A DNA stretch of 64,000 nt. Origin: Paucibacter sp. DJ2R-2. GTDB lineage: Bacteria; Pseudomonadota; Gammaproteobacteria; Burkholderiales; Burkholderiaceae_C. The notes beneath the pieces were generated by a model. That model did no database searches, was not told the origin of the DNA, and was given only the letters and a program-made list of their open reading frames with translations. Position numbers and translations under genes: made by a program. The stretch is taken from NCBI RefSeq assembly GCF_025717675.1, contig NZ_JAJIRT010000001.1, positions 806,001 through 870,000 on the forward strand, written 5' to 3'. Below are positions 10,360 through 20,114 of the stretch, piece by piece (positions within the stretch are counted from its first letter, which is position 1; every line of letters starts with the position of its first letter).

Positions 10360-10424
10360 GCTCGGAGCGCAGGATCAATTCAAATCCGACCACAGAGCAC
10401 CCAAGGCTCCTATCGGCGCCCGGC

Positions 10425-10615
10425 GCAAATGATGAAACACGTGCGCAGAGGCCGCAAAGAGACGCGGAGCACGCAGAAAGAGCTGAGGCTTCAGCAGTGA
10501 CCTCTGCGCGCTCTGCGCCCCTCGGCTGTTGGCTCTGCGTCCGTACTGTGGCTTCTGTTTCTTGAGAGACACAGAGGCAATACGGAGCAGCAACAAAGGC
10601 GATCACAGAACGCAG
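10425..10615. repeat. CGCAGAG-type palindromic intergenic repeat, copy 1
   Basis: This stretch is rich in CGCAGAG and its complement CTCTGCG on both sides of a centre near 10490. It shares the exact words GCTGAGGCTTCA and CGATCACAGAA with the element at 12130-12283. No coding frame is supported. It fills most of the 288-nt gap between the M24 peptidase stop and the convergent lipoprotein stop. Confidence 0.55.
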
Positions 10616-10647
10616 CGGCGCTTGCGGCAATTTGTCAGCTCAAACGC

Positions 10648-11226
10648 TCACTCCGGCCATTTCAATTCGAGCAACTCACGCAGCAAGGTATTCAAATTGC
10701 TGCGTATCGCGGCCTCGCTGGCCATGCGCATGCGCTCATTGGGGTCCAGCATGGCGGAGCTGAATTCGGTGGTGTGCAGGGTGCGCAGCTTGCGCTCATA
10801 GACCGTGCGGCCGCCGCGCGATTCGACCACGGTGTAGCTCAGCGTCACCGCCACCTTGGCATCGAGCACGGCCACCATCGGTTGATCGAGCTGCACCAGG
10901 TTGACGCGCAGTTCATAGCGCGCCTCGGGCGGGCGCGGCGCATACAGACCGGTGTCGCGCAGCGATTCCTCCAGCGCTTCCTGCAAGGAGTTGTTGCTGA
11001 TCTTGGCGCCCCAGAAACGCCCGGTCGGCTGGCCGCCGGTCACCGGCATCAGCTGCATCTGCGCGCGCAGGCCGTTCGGCACCCAGCTGCGCAGCTGCAG
11101 ACTCTCCGCCTGGCCCAGGCGCATGGCCGGCGCGTCGGCCGGCGTGCCGCAGGCCGCCAGCAAGGCAGCCAGGCCGCAAGCCAGAACGCAGCGTCGCGTC
11201 AGATGCAGGGACGGAATCGAAAGCAT
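10648..11226 (-). CDS. Lipoprotein of unknown function (ABC-type outer-membrane auxiliary-like)
   Basis: The protein has 192 residues. The signal peptide ends in a lipobox LLAAC with Cys about 26, so it should be lipidated and placed in the envelope. The remainder is soluble: MRLGQAESLQL near the N-terminus, a central RYELRVNLVQLD strand region, and a C-terminal helix LNTLLRELLELKWPE. The overall pattern resembles small envelope lipoproteins with a periplasmic alpha/beta domain, but no named family was recognised. It is the downstream gene of a probable pair with the nitrilase gene (21 nt apart, same strand). Confidence 0.7.
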   Translation of the reverse strand: MLSIPSLHLTRRCVLACGLAALLAACGTPADAPAMRLGQAESLQLRSWVPNGLRAQMQLMPVTGGQPTGRFWGAKISNNSLQEALEESLRDTGLYAPRPPEARYELRVNLVQLDQPMVAVLDAKVAVTLSYTVVESRGGRTVYERKLRTLHTTEFSSAMLDPNERMRMASEAAIRSNLNTLLRELLELKWPE

Positions 11227-11247
11227 GGCGGTGGAGACGACAAAAGG

Positions 11248-12066
11248 TCAGAGCCGGCGGTGCTGCAGCGCCGGCAGCTGCGCGCGCACGGCCGCCAGGC
11301 GGCTCGTGTCGACATCGGCCAGCACCAGGCCCTCGCCTTCCGGCAGGCAGCCCAGCACCTCGCCCCAGGGGTCGACGATCATCGAGTGGCCCCAGGTCCT
11401 GCGGCCATTCTCATGCCGGCCACCCTGGGCCGGTGCCACGATATAGGCCTGGTTTTCGACCGCACGGGCACGCAAGAGCAGCTCCCAATGGGCTTGACCG
11501 GTGGTGTAGGTGAAGGCCGCCGGCACGCAAAACAGATCACAAGCTGCCCGCCCAGGCTGAAAGCTCATGGCGCGATAGAGCTCCGGGAAGCGCAGGTCGT
11601 AGCAGACGCTCAACCCCACGTGCAAATCGCCCGCTTGCACGGTCACCGGCTCGCTGCCTGCCTCCAGCACCCGTCCTTCGTCATAGGCCTCGCGGCCGTT
11701 GTCGTAGCGGAACAAATGAATCTTGTCGTAACGCGCGGCGCGTCGGCCATCGGGCGCGTAGACACAGCAGGCGTTGCGCACCCGGGCCGGGTCGGCGGTG
11801 CGCAGCGGCAAGGTGCCGCCGACCAGCCACAGGCCCAGCTCGGCCGCGGCCTCGCTGAGCGCCCGCTGGATCGGTGCCTGCACATCGCCGTCACTCTCGG
11901 CCAAGGCCAGCTTGTCGCCGTCCTGCCGGCCCATCAGGCAAAAATACTCGGGCAAGGCCGCCAGCTGCGCGCCTTGTGCCGCCGCCTCGGCCAGCCAGTG
12001 GCGGGCCCGGGCCAGGTTGGCGCCCACATCGGGCCCCGACACCATCTGAATCGCAGCAATCTTCAT
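11248..12066 (-). CDS. Carbon-nitrogen hydrolase, Nit1/Nit2-like (deaminated-glutathione amidase type)
   Basis: The protein has 272 residues. The nitrilase-superfamily triad is complete: Glu in LAALPEYF, Lys in YDKIHLFRYD and Cys in LSVCYDLRFPELYR. The RYDNGREAYDE segment and the C-terminal HENGRRTWGHSMIVDPWGEVL are typical of the Nit branch, whose characterised members remove the amide from deaminated glutathione or act on omega-amides. The protein is cytoplasmic. It follows yhdP on the same strand across a repeat-containing 217-nt gap; yhdP-nitrilase adjacency is common in Burkholderiales (from general knowledge). Confidence 0.88.
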   Translation of the reverse strand: MKIAAIQMVSGPDVGANLARARHWLAEAAAQGAQLAALPEYFCLMGRQDGDKLALAESDGDVQAPIQRALSEAAAELGLWLVGGTLPLRTADPARVRNACCVYAPDGRRAARYDKIHLFRYDNGREAYDEGRVLEAGSEPVTVQAGDLHVGLSVCYDLRFPELYRAMSFQPGRAACDLFCVPAAFTYTTGQAHWELLLRARAVENQAYIVAPAQGGRHENGRRTWGHSMIVDPWGEVLGCLPEGEGLVLADVDTSRLAAVRAQLPALQHRRL

Positions 12067-12129
12067 GGCTTCACCTTCGTTCTACGTGTGTTCGGCGGCA
12101 GGCTGCTGGCGGCACAGAGCCGTCGTTCG

Positions 12130-12283
12130 CTGAGGCTTCAATTCGAACGCAGAGTGCGCGAAGGACCGCAGAGGTCGCAGAGAGAGGAACAAGATTTTGG
12201 TCTCTGCGTCCTCTGCGGTCCTCAGCGAGCTCTGCGTGCTGAAACTTCTTCGCAAACAAGCGCTCTGAGCCGATCACAGAAGC
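12130..12283. repeat. CGCAGAG-type palindromic intergenic repeat, copy 2
   Basis: A long inverted repeat is visible. The left arm is 12148-12182 (begins CGCAGAGTGCGCGAAGGACC) and the right arm is 12202-12236 (begins CTCTGCGTCCTCTGCGG). They match at roughly four of five positions around a 19-nt loop. The words GCTGAGGCTTCA and CGATCACAGAA are shared with the copy near 10.5 kb. The two copies bracket the lipoprotein-nitrilase pair. It could fold strongly in the yhdP-nitrilase transcript. Confidence 0.65.
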
Positions 12284-15200
12284 TCACGGCTGGCGCGCTC
12301 CGCCGCTGGCCGGGACGGCGGCTTCATCGGGCTTGTGCTCGACCTTCTCCACCTTGGGCTCCACCCAGGTGCCGGTGATGTGGAACTCGCGCGTGCTGGC
12401 TGCGGCCAAGGGCCGGCTCAGCAGCAGCTGGGCGAGGAAGGTGCCCAGGCCGATGGCCGGGTTGATCGCTGCATAAGCCAAGGAGGCGCCGCCGGCGTTC
12501 AGGTCGGGCACCACCAGCACACGCAGGTTCTGGGTTTCCGCGGCCAGGTCGGCCCGGCCTTCAAGCAGCACCGAAGCCTGCACGCCCTGGGTGCGCAGAT
12601 TGCTGCTGCTGGCCACGCCCTGCTCGATCTTGACGTCGCCCTGGATGCCATCGAAGGTGAATCCTTCGGCAAAGACATCACGGAAGTCAAACAGGAAACG
12701 CCGCGGCAAGGACTGCAAGCTGAGCACGCCGAGCAGGCGGCCAACCCCCGGCTCCACCGTCAGGAACTGGCCCGACTGCAAGGCCACATGGAGCTGGCCA
12801 CTCATGCTGGCGTAATCGGGCGACAGGGGCGAGCCGGCCCAGCCGATCTGGCCGGTCAACTCACCGCGGCCGCCACGCAAGACCCGACCCTGGCCCATGC
12901 GCTCGAGCAAGCTGCCGGCGTCCAGCAGCTCCAGCTTCCAGTCCAGCTCGGTGCGGCGCTGCGGTCGCCCGGCTTCGTTGTTGACCCAGCGGCCGCTGCC
13001 ATTGAGCACGGCGTCGGCCGACTTGAGCTGCAGCTTGTTGAGATGCCAGTCGCGCTGCGGCCCACTGGCCCGCGCCTGCACCTCAAGCCGGCCCAGCTGC
13101 TTGCCGCGCAGCTCAAAGTCGTCCACCACGATGTCGAGATCAGGCACGCTGGCGTTGGCCGGACCGGGCTCCACCACGGAGCTCTTGCCCGCCAGCAACT
13201 GGCTGACCGAGTCGGCCTCTTGGCGCGGCAAGGAAAGGCGGCTCAGGCGCGCATGGACCAGGCCACCGGCGCCTCCGCGCAACTCAATCTGACCGCTCAT
13301 CTGCTCGGCATCGAGATTGAAACGCCAGTGCTGGGCATCGGCACCGGGCACGCGGCTGGCACCCAGCAGCAAGCGATTCAAGGTGCGACCGGACAGCTGC
13401 AGCGCGGTGGCGCGCATGGCGATCTGATTGGGCAGATAGGGCGAATCCAATGCCACCGCATCGCCGGCCGCCGCAGTGGCGGCGCCGGCTTGGCGATCCA
13501 GAGCCTGGCGCCAGGCATCGAGGTTGAGGCTGTCAAAGTTGGCGCTCAGCTGCACACCGCTGGCCGGCAAGGGCGGCAGGTTGTCCTGCACAGCCAGGGC
13601 GCCGCGCAGCACGCGGGCCGGCTCCACCGTCAGGTCGCGCTGGTAATGGGCCAAGACGGTATTGCCCAGCTCCAGACGCAGCTCATCGCGGGCAGACTGG
13701 GTGGCTGCGCCGGCCAGGGGCGCCAGCACGGTCTGCACGCGCAGGGCCAGCATGCTGTCGGCGTCCTTGCGCAGCGGCGCCGGTAGGTTGAGCGCCAGTC
13801 CTTGCAGATTGCTGCTCAGATTGAACTCGGGCTGACCATGGCTGATGCCCAGCTGCAGGCGATAGGCCGCCTGGCCGCTGGCCGCCTGCAAAACCGGCGC
13901 CAGCGCATTGAACTCGGGCAGGCGACGCAGCGCCTCGGCCGTGGCCACCCCTTGCGCGCTGAAGCGCAGGCTGCCGTCACTCTGAGTGCCGCCCTCGATG
14001 GCCGCGTCACCGCCAGCCACGCGGGCCTGGGCGCCGACCACCTTGACACCGACCTGGTCGAATTCGACCCGCCCGCGGGCGTTGCCCAGCAGCGGAATGG
14101 ACGGCCGGATGCGCAGCTCATTGCCCCCGAGCTGCACGACACCGCGCACCTTGCTGTGGGCCAGGTCGTGCAGAGGCAGGCTCAGGCTCAGCTTGAGCGC
14201 GGCCGGGCCGGTGGCCGTGGTCTGGGCCAACATGCCGCCGGTCCAGCCATGGACCGGTGAACTGCGCACATAACGCAGCAGCTCCTGTGCCGGGCCGCTG
14301 CCGCTGCCCTCGATCTCGAGCACCTGCTTGTGCAACAGATCCTTGATGCCACCGCTGATGCCGCTGAGCTCGTAGCCCAGCACACGGGCCTGGCCGCGAC
14401 GGATGGCCATGCCGCCGCGCTCGAACACCAGCTCGGCGCTGACATGCTCGAGCGCCGGCCAGCTCAGCGCCTGGCCGGGTTCGGCCGGGGGCACATAGGC
14501 GAGGTCAATGTCGCGCGCCTGGGTGCTGATGCGGAACTGGCCGCTGCGCTCGTTCTCGAAGGGGAACTCATGCAGCGGGCCGCGAACCTTGAAGTTGATG
14601 GCCCTGGCCTCGCCGCCGCGGATGGCGTCGCGTACATAGTGCAGCGCATGGTCGCCGACGGCCAGGGGCAGGTAGGCGACCACACGGCGAGCGTCCACAC
14701 GATCGATCTTGCCGCTCAGGTCCAGCCAGCCCGGGGACTGCGCCTCGCTGCCGGCGCGCCAGGTGGCGGCGAACTCGCCGCGCAGGTCGGCATTGGCCAG
14801 GGCCAGGTCCTTGACCTGCAGTTCGAAGCGGCGGCCCGGCTTGGCGGCCGGGTCGATCAGCCAGCTGAGCTGCGCGCTCAGCTGTTTGAAGGGTGGCAGC
14901 GGGGCTTGGAAGATGCCGGGGAAGTCCAGGCGCCCGCCTTCCGCCAGCTTGAGCGTCGCCCTGCCGCCCCGCTCATGGGCTTCCAGCTTCAGGCTGAGGC
15001 CGTCGAAACCGGGCCGGCCCGGGTGAACCACAGAAGGGGCAGTGGGCAGGGCCTGCCCGGGCTGCGAGGCCGCAGCCGCGGGCGCGGGGCTGTCCGGCGC
15101 GGGCCGGGCGGCCATGCGCAGGCCGTCCAGCTGCGCCTTGATCTGGTAGCTGCGCGGCGCCTCCAGCGGACCGTCCCAGCGCGCCGACAGATCGCTGAGC

Positions 15201-16471
15201 ACGCCCTGAGGTGCCAGGTCGGCCAGGCGGGCGCGTGCCGCCTCACCGACCGGCAGGCGCTGCAGCAGCTGGGCCAGCAAAGCCATGTCCAGGCGCTGCA
15301 CCTGCAACTCGCCGCCCACGGGCGCTGCCAGCGCGGCACTGGCGGCCGCGGTGCTGCTGGCTGCGGCCAGCTGCGGCTTGGCCAGACGCAGGCGCAAACC
15401 CCAATCGGAACGCGGCCAGACCGTGCCGTCGCCGCTGACAAAGCCGAGCTGGCGCGCCTGCAGCGAGAGCAGCTGCGCTTCATCGAGCAGCTGCAAACGG
15501 CCCTCGATGCGGGTCAGATCGAGCAGTTCGGCCGCGGGTTCCAGGCGCAGCTTGACCGAGCGCAGGGCCAGGTCCACGGTCACGCCCTGGGACTCGCCCT
15601 TTTTGTAATCGAGCCAGGCGCGCAAGGCACCGTCGCCCTCGCTGAGCTCAAAGGGCAGGTCGACATGGCGGCGCAGTTGGTGCAGGTCCGCGCGCGGCAG
15701 GTCGGCATAAAGCTGGCCGGTCCAGCTGCGCAGCTCGGACGGGCGCTTGAGCAGCTGCTGGCGGAACTGGCCCTGCAAGCTGAAGCGCCGGCCCCAATCG
15801 GCAGGCGGCGTCGCGTCGAGGCGGAAGTTGTGCTCGCGCAAGCCATTGCGCAGCACCAGGTTCAGGTCGGCCAGCTCCAGCGGCGGCGCGGCGCGGCGCT
15901 CGTCCACCCAGCGGATGCGGCCCTTGAGGATGACGAACTCGTGCTGGCTGAGCAGCCAGTCGGCCCAGGCCTCGGCCATATCGGCGGTCTGCACCTGGGG
16001 GGCGGCGTCCATGCTGAGGCCGGCGACAAAGATGCGGCCCTGGCGGTCGCGGCGAATCTCCAGCTGCGGCGCGTCGATCAGCAATTGCTCGAAACGCAGC
16101 TGCAGGGCCAGCACCGAACGCGCCGACAAAGCCGCCGCCACCTTGGGCAGACGCAAGGCCTCGCGGCCTTGCGGGTCGAGCAGGCGCACATCGCGCAACT
16201 CCAGGGCCGGCACCCAGCCGCCCGAGGTGACGGTGATGCTGCCAATGCGCAGCGGCACTCCCAGGGCGGCCGAGGCGCGCTGCTCCAGCTGCGGGCGCCA
16301 GTCGTCAATATGAGGCAGCACCAGCCAATGGAGGGCCAGCCAGGCCAGCAGCACCAGACCCCAGGCCAGCAGGAGCAGGCCCGCCGACCAACGCGCGGCC
16401 CGCAGCAGCCAGCGCGCCGGGCGACGCCACCCGAAGTGGCCAGTAGGACGGACTCGGCTGAGCTCGGGCAT
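12284..16471 (-). CDS. yhdP: YhdP-family AsmA-like envelope lipid-transport protein
   Basis: The protein has 1395 residues, near the usual length for betaproteobacterial YhdP. One N-terminal transmembrane helix (AGLLLLAWGLVLLAWLALHW, about 29-48) anchors a very long periplasmic part built of beta-rich repeats. The C-terminal about 300 residues include the AsmA-like segment QFLTVEPGVGRLLGVLSLQS and FDFRDVFAEGFTFDGIQGDV, typical of YhdP. YhdP, TamB and YdbH are known as bridge-like proteins moving phospholipid from inner to outer membrane in E. coli. It is transcribed divergently from glnE. Confidence 0.93.
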   Translation of the reverse strand: MPELSRVRPTGHFGWRRPARWLLRAARWSAGLLLLAWGLVLLAWLALHWLVLPHIDDWRPQLEQRASAALGVPLRIGSITVTSGGWVPALELRDVRLLDPQGREALRLPKVAAALSARSVLALQLRFEQLLIDAPQLEIRRDRQGRIFVAGLSMDAAPQVQTADMAEAWADWLLSQHEFVILKGRIRWVDERRAAPPLELADLNLVLRNGLREHNFRLDATPPADWGRRFSLQGQFRQQLLKRPSELRSWTGQLYADLPRADLHQLRRHVDLPFELSEGDGALRAWLDYKKGESQGVTVDLALRSVKLRLEPAAELLDLTRIEGRLQLLDEAQLLSLQARQLGFVSGDGTVWPRSDWGLRLRLAKPQLAAASSTAAASAALAAPVGGELQVQRLDMALLAQLLQRLPVGEAARARLADLAPQGVLSDLSARWDGPLEAPRSYQIKAQLDGLRMAARPAPDSPAPAAAASQPGQALPTAPSVVHPGRPGFDGLSLKLEAHERGGRATLKLAEGGRLDFPGIFQAPLPPFKQLSAQLSWLIDPAAKPGRRFELQVKDLALANADLRGEFAATWRAGSEAQSPGWLDLSGKIDRVDARRVVAYLPLAVGDHALHYVRDAIRGGEARAINFKVRGPLHEFPFENERSGQFRISTQARDIDLAYVPPAEPGQALSWPALEHVSAELVFERGGMAIRRGQARVLGYELSGISGGIKDLLHKQVLEIEGSGSGPAQELLRYVRSSPVHGWTGGMLAQTTATGPAALKLSLSLPLHDLAHSKVRGVVQLGGNELRIRPSIPLLGNARGRVEFDQVGVKVVGAQARVAGGDAAIEGGTQSDGSLRFSAQGVATAEALRRLPEFNALAPVLQAASGQAAYRLQLGISHGQPEFNLSSNLQGLALNLPAPLRKDADSMLALRVQTVLAPLAGAATQSARDELRLELGNTVLAHYQRDLTVEPARVLRGALAVQDNLPPLPASGVQLSANFDSLNLDAWRQALDRQAGAATAAAGDAVALDSPYLPNQIAMRATALQLSGRTLNRLLLGASRVPGADAQHWRFNLDAEQMSGQIELRGGAGGLVHARLSRLSLPRQEADSVSQLLAGKSSVVEPGPANASVPDLDIVVDDFELRGKQLGRLEVQARASGPQRDWHLNKLQLKSADAVLNGSGRWVNNEAGRPQRRTELDWKLELLDAGSLLERMGQGRVLRGGRGELTGQIGWAGSPLSPDYASMSGQLHVALQSGQFLTVEPGVGRLLGVLSLQSLPRRFLFDFRDVFAEGFTFDGIQGDVKIEQGVASSSNLRTQGVQASVLLEGRADLAAETQNLRVLVVPDLNAGGASLAYAAINPAIGLGTFLAQLLLSRPLAAASTREFHITGTWVEPKVEKVEHKPDEAAVPASGGARQP

Positions 16472-16725
16472 GAACGGTTATCGGGTCCGGCTCACCGGCG
16501 CAGGGCTTGGAAAAGACGAAGAAAACGACGACACAGGGCCGGCGAGACAGGGCTGGCAAGGCCGGAAAGGCCGGCAAACGGGCAAGTTTTGACGCTTGCA
16601 TTGCCAGGGCTTTTCTCGGACTTTTCTCGGGCATTGAAGTTTCTGCATACTTCAGCCCTTCTCGCCCGCAAAGCAGCCCTGCCGAGCCCCGCCGAATCTA
16701 GCACAGCCATCTGTCCCATCCGCCC

Positions 16726-19512
16726 ATGACCGAGCCTCAATCCGACCGCGTGGCCACTGCCGCTGCTCCGGCCAGCCCTGGCGCTCTTGCCGAGCACAGC
16801 CGCTTTGTCCAGCGCGTGCGGCGACGCTATGAGCGGGAACTGCCCCTGCTGCCGGCCGGACTTCCCTCGCGCGCGGCCATGCAGGCCCTGGTCGAGGCGC
16901 TGCAGGCCCAGGGCCGCAGCCTGCCCAGCGCCCTGCGCGTGGCGCGACACCTGGTGCTGGAACGCCTGGCCGTGCTGGACATCGAAGCCGGCGCGGCCAT
17001 GCACGAGATCACCGAGGCCATGACCCACCTGGCCGAGGTCAGCCTCTGCCTGGCCCTCACGGCCGCGCGTGCCGAACAAGACCTGGTGGCCGGCGCTCCG
17101 CGCAACGAGGCGGGTGAGGTGATCGACTTTTGGGTGCTGGGCATGGGCAAGCTGGGCGCCCGCGAGCTCAATGTCTCCTCGGACATCGACCTGATTTACG
17201 TCTACGAAGACGAAGGCCAGACCGACGGCCCGCGCCCGGTCTCGGCCCACGAGTACTTTGCCGGCGTGGCCAAGAAGCTCTACGCCCTGATCGGCGAGGT
17301 GACAGACGACGGCCAGGTCTTCCGCGTCGACCTGGCCCTGCGACCCAATGGCAACTCGGGCCCGGCCGCCGTCAGCATGGCCATGCTGGAGGAGTATTTC
17401 CTGGTGCAAGGGCGCGAGTGGGAACGCTTCGCCTGGCTCAAGAGCCGCGTCGTGGCGCCGCTGGAATCGGTGCAAAACGGCCGCGCCCTGGCCCTGCGTT
17501 CGCTGGTGACGCCTTTTGTTTACCGCCGCTACCTGGATTACGGCGTGTTCGAAGGCCTGCGGCAACTGCACCGCAAAATCCGCGACGAGGCCCAGCGCCG
17601 CGCCGTCGGCCGGCCCGAGCGGGCCAACGATGTGAAGCTTTCGCGCGGCGGCATTCGCGAGATCGAGTTCATCGTCCAGCTCTTGCAGGTGGTGCGTGGC
17701 GGGCATTTCCCCGAGATCCGCACCCGCTCCACGGTCAAGGCCCTGAGCCGCCTGGCCAGCCTGGGCCTGATGAAGCCGGACACGGCCGAGAAGCTCAGCG
17801 AGTGCTACGAGTTCCTGCGCCGCGTCGAGCACCGCATCCAGTTCCTGGACGACCAGCAGACCCACTGCCTGCCCTCGGCCGACGCGGACCTGCTCTGGAT
17901 CGCCAACAGCTTGGGCATGGTCTGCCGGCCTGAGGGTTGCGAGCTGCTCGAACGCCTGTGCGAAGTTCGCGAGACCGTCGCCAATGAGTTCGATGCCTTG
18001 CTGCACGACAGCCAGGCCCCCGGCCCGGCTGGCGGCCCCAAGGGCTGCCGCAGCTGCAATGGCCCGGCCTTGCCGGTCGATGCCGAGGAGTTCCTGGCCA
18101 AGCTGCAGCCCGAACTGGCCGTGGCCGTGCGCCGCTGGGCCAGCCAGGCGCGGGTGCAAAACCTGCGCGAGGACTCGCGCCTGCGCCTGGCCAAGCTGGT
18201 CGGCCGCGCCGCCATGGCGGTGCGCGACGAAGGCTGCAGCCTCGACGCCGCCCTGCGCTTTGTCGACTGGATGGAGCCGCTGCTGCGGCGCGAAAGCTAT
18301 TTGGCCCTGCTGGTCGAGCGCCCTTCGGTGCAGACCCGGCTGCTGCGCCTGCTGGGCCTGGCGCGCTGGCCCATGCGCTATCTGATGCAACACCCGGGCG
18401 TGATCGACGAGCTGGCCGACAACCGCCTACTCAGCGAACGCTTCGACGGCCCCAGCTTCCTCAGCGATCTACAGGCCCGCCACGAAGCCTGGGAGCGCAG
18501 CGGCGAGGCCCATGAAGAAGCCCTGCTGGACACCTTGCGCCGCGCCCACCATGCCGAGGTCTTCCGCACCCTGGTGCGTGACATTGAAGGCCAGATCACG
18601 GTTGAGCAGGCCGCCGACGAGCTCTCGGCCCTGGCCGACGCGGTGCTGCAATGCACGATTGACTGGACCTGGGCCCGCCTCAAGCAGGCACACCGGCCGC
18701 AGCCGCGTTTCGCCGTCATCGCCTACGGCAAGCTGGGCGGCAAGGAGCTGGGCTATGGCGGCGACCTGGACGTGGTCTTCCTCTTCGACGACGAAGACGA
18801 GGCCGACAAAGACCTGGTGCCCGAGGTCTACGGCGCCTTTGTGCGCAAGCTCATCACCTGGCTGACCGTGCGCACGGCGGCCGGCGAGCTCTTCGACATC
18901 GACACCGCCCTGCGGCCCAATGGCAACTCCGGCATGTTGGTCACCTCCCTGGCCTCGTTCGAGAAGTACCAGACCGGCCGCGGCAGCAACACCGCCTGGA
19001 CCTGGGAACACCAGGCCATCACCCGCGCCCGCTTCTGCGCCGGCGATGCCAGCCTGGCGGCCCGCTTCGAGGCGGTGCGCAGCCATGTGCTGACCGCGCC
19101 GCGCGACCATGCCGCACTGCGTGAGGAAGTGAAGGCCATGCGCGAGAAGGTGCGCGCGGCCAAGCCGGTGCGCGCCGGTTGGTTCGATCTCAAGCACAGC
19201 GCCGGCGGCATGATGGATGCGGAGTTCGCGCTGCAGTATCTGGTGCTGGCCCATTCGGGTGCTCACCCCGAGCTGATCCCCAACCTCGGCGTCATCGCCC
19301 TGCTGCAGCGGGCCGAGGCCGCCGGCCTGCTGCCGGCCGGTGTGGGCCGCGCTGCCGCCGACGCCTACCGCGAGCTGCGCCGCGCCCAGCACCGCGCCCG
19401 CCTCGACGAGCAAGCCACCACGTTTGACGAGGCCCACCTGGACGAGCTGGGCTTACGCGCCCAGCGCGATGCCATGCTGGCGCTTTGGCGCGCCGTGTTC
19501 GAGGCCGCTTGA
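16726..19512 (+). CDS. glnE: Bifunctional glutamine synthetase adenylyltransferase / adenylyl-removing enzyme
   Basis: The protein has 928 residues. Two nucleotidyltransferase domains are visible. The N-terminal adenylyl-removase has GMGKLGARELNVSSDIDL at about residue 139. The C-terminal adenylyltransferase has AYGKLGGKELGYGGDLDVVF at about 665. Each keeps the paired aspartates of the G-S/G-D-x-D motif and is followed by a helical ATase domain. GlnE adenylylates or deadenylylates glutamine synthetase in response to PII and glutamine. Its stop codon overlaps the likely TTG start of the rhombosortase gene. Confidence 0.97.
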   Translation: MTEPQSDRVATAAAPASPGALAEHSRFVQRVRRRYERELPLLPAGLPSRAAMQALVEALQAQGRSLPSALRVARHLVLERLAVLDIEAGAAMHEITEAMTHLAEVSLCLALTAARAEQDLVAGAPRNEAGEVIDFWVLGMGKLGARELNVSSDIDLIYVYEDEGQTDGPRPVSAHEYFAGVAKKLYALIGEVTDDGQVFRVDLALRPNGNSGPAAVSMAMLEEYFLVQGREWERFAWLKSRVVAPLESVQNGRALALRSLVTPFVYRRYLDYGVFEGLRQLHRKIRDEAQRRAVGRPERANDVKLSRGGIREIEFIVQLLQVVRGGHFPEIRTRSTVKALSRLASLGLMKPDTAEKLSECYEFLRRVEHRIQFLDDQQTHCLPSADADLLWIANSLGMVCRPEGCELLERLCEVRETVANEFDALLHDSQAPGPAGGPKGCRSCNGPALPVDAEEFLAKLQPELAVAVRRWASQARVQNLREDSRLRLAKLVGRAAMAVRDEGCSLDAALRFVDWMEPLLRRESYLALLVERPSVQTRLLRLLGLARWPMRYLMQHPGVIDELADNRLLSERFDGPSFLSDLQARHEAWERSGEAHEEALLDTLRRAHHAEVFRTLVRDIEGQITVEQAADELSALADAVLQCTIDWTWARLKQAHRPQPRFAVIAYGKLGGKELGYGGDLDVVFLFDDEDEADKDLVPEVYGAFVRKLITWLTVRTAAGELFDIDTALRPNGNSGMLVTSLASFEKYQTGRGSNTAWTWEHQAITRARFCAGDASLAARFEAVRSHVLTAPRDHAALREEVKAMREKVRAAKPVRAGWFDLKHSAGGMMDAEFALQYLVLAHSGAHPELIPNLGVIALLQRAEAAGLLPAGVGRAAADAYRELRRAQHRARLDEQATTFDEAHLDELGLRAQRDAMLALWRAVFEAA

Positions 19513-20114
19513 ACTCGGCGTTCGCAGCGGCCCGCCTCTGGTGGGGCCTGTGCGCCTTGCTGGCGGCCGGCGCCCTGCTGGCCGGCGCTGTTCCCAGCGC
19601 CAGGCTCGACTGGCAGCCCGGCTTGGCCGCGAGCGAACCTTGGCGCGCCTGGAGCGCGGCCTGGGTGCACTGGAGTCATCTGCATTTGGCCGCCAATCTG
19701 GCTGGCTGCGCCGTGCTCGGCGCCCTGGGCCTGAGCGCCCGCCTCGGCACGCCCTGGGCCCTGGCCTGGTTCGCCGCTTGGCCAATGACGCAATGGGGGC
19801 TGCTGCTGCAGCAAGAAGAGCTGCTGCACTTTGGCGGTCTCTCTGGCGTGCTGCATGCCGGCGTGGCCGTGGCTGTGCTCGCCCTGCTGCAGCGCCCCGG
19901 CCGCGAGCGCCGCATCGGCCTGGCCATCGCCGCCGGCCTGATCACCAAGCTCTGGCTCGAACAAGCCTGGACTGGCCCGGCCCTGCGCCAGATGCCGGGC
20001 TGGGACATCGCCGTGGCACCGTTTTCACATTTCAGTGGGGCCGTGGCGGGCGTTGCCTGCGGGCTGGTGGCAGGGTGGTGGAGGAGCAAGTGGATGGCGG
20101 ATCGTGAATCGTGA
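19509..20114 (+). CDS. rrtA: Rhombosortase (rhomboid-family intramembrane protease)
   Basis: The protein has 201 residues from the TTG at 19509, whose last two bases are shared with the glnE TGA; an in-frame TTG at 19485 is a longer alternative. Six hydrophobic segments are visible. The rhomboid Ser motif is HFGGLSGVLHAG and the catalytic His lies in APFSHFSGAVAG; WVHWSHLHLAANL is the conserved loop/TM2 HxxxN motif. Short rhomboids of this form are called rhombosortases and process proteins with a GlyGly-CTERM tail. No such substrate is visible in this window. The C-terminal codons lie in the left inverted copy of the heptamer repeat. Confidence 0.82.
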   Translation: MNSAFAAARLWWGLCALLAAGALLAGAVPSARLDWQPGLAASEPWRAWSAAWVHWSHLHLAANLAGCAVLGALGLSARLGTPWALAWFAAWPMTQWGLLLQQEELLHFGGLSGVLHAGVAVAVLALLQRPGRERRIGLAIAAGLITKLWLEQAWTGPALRQMPGWDIAVAPFSHFSGAVAGVACGLVAGWWRSKWMADRES

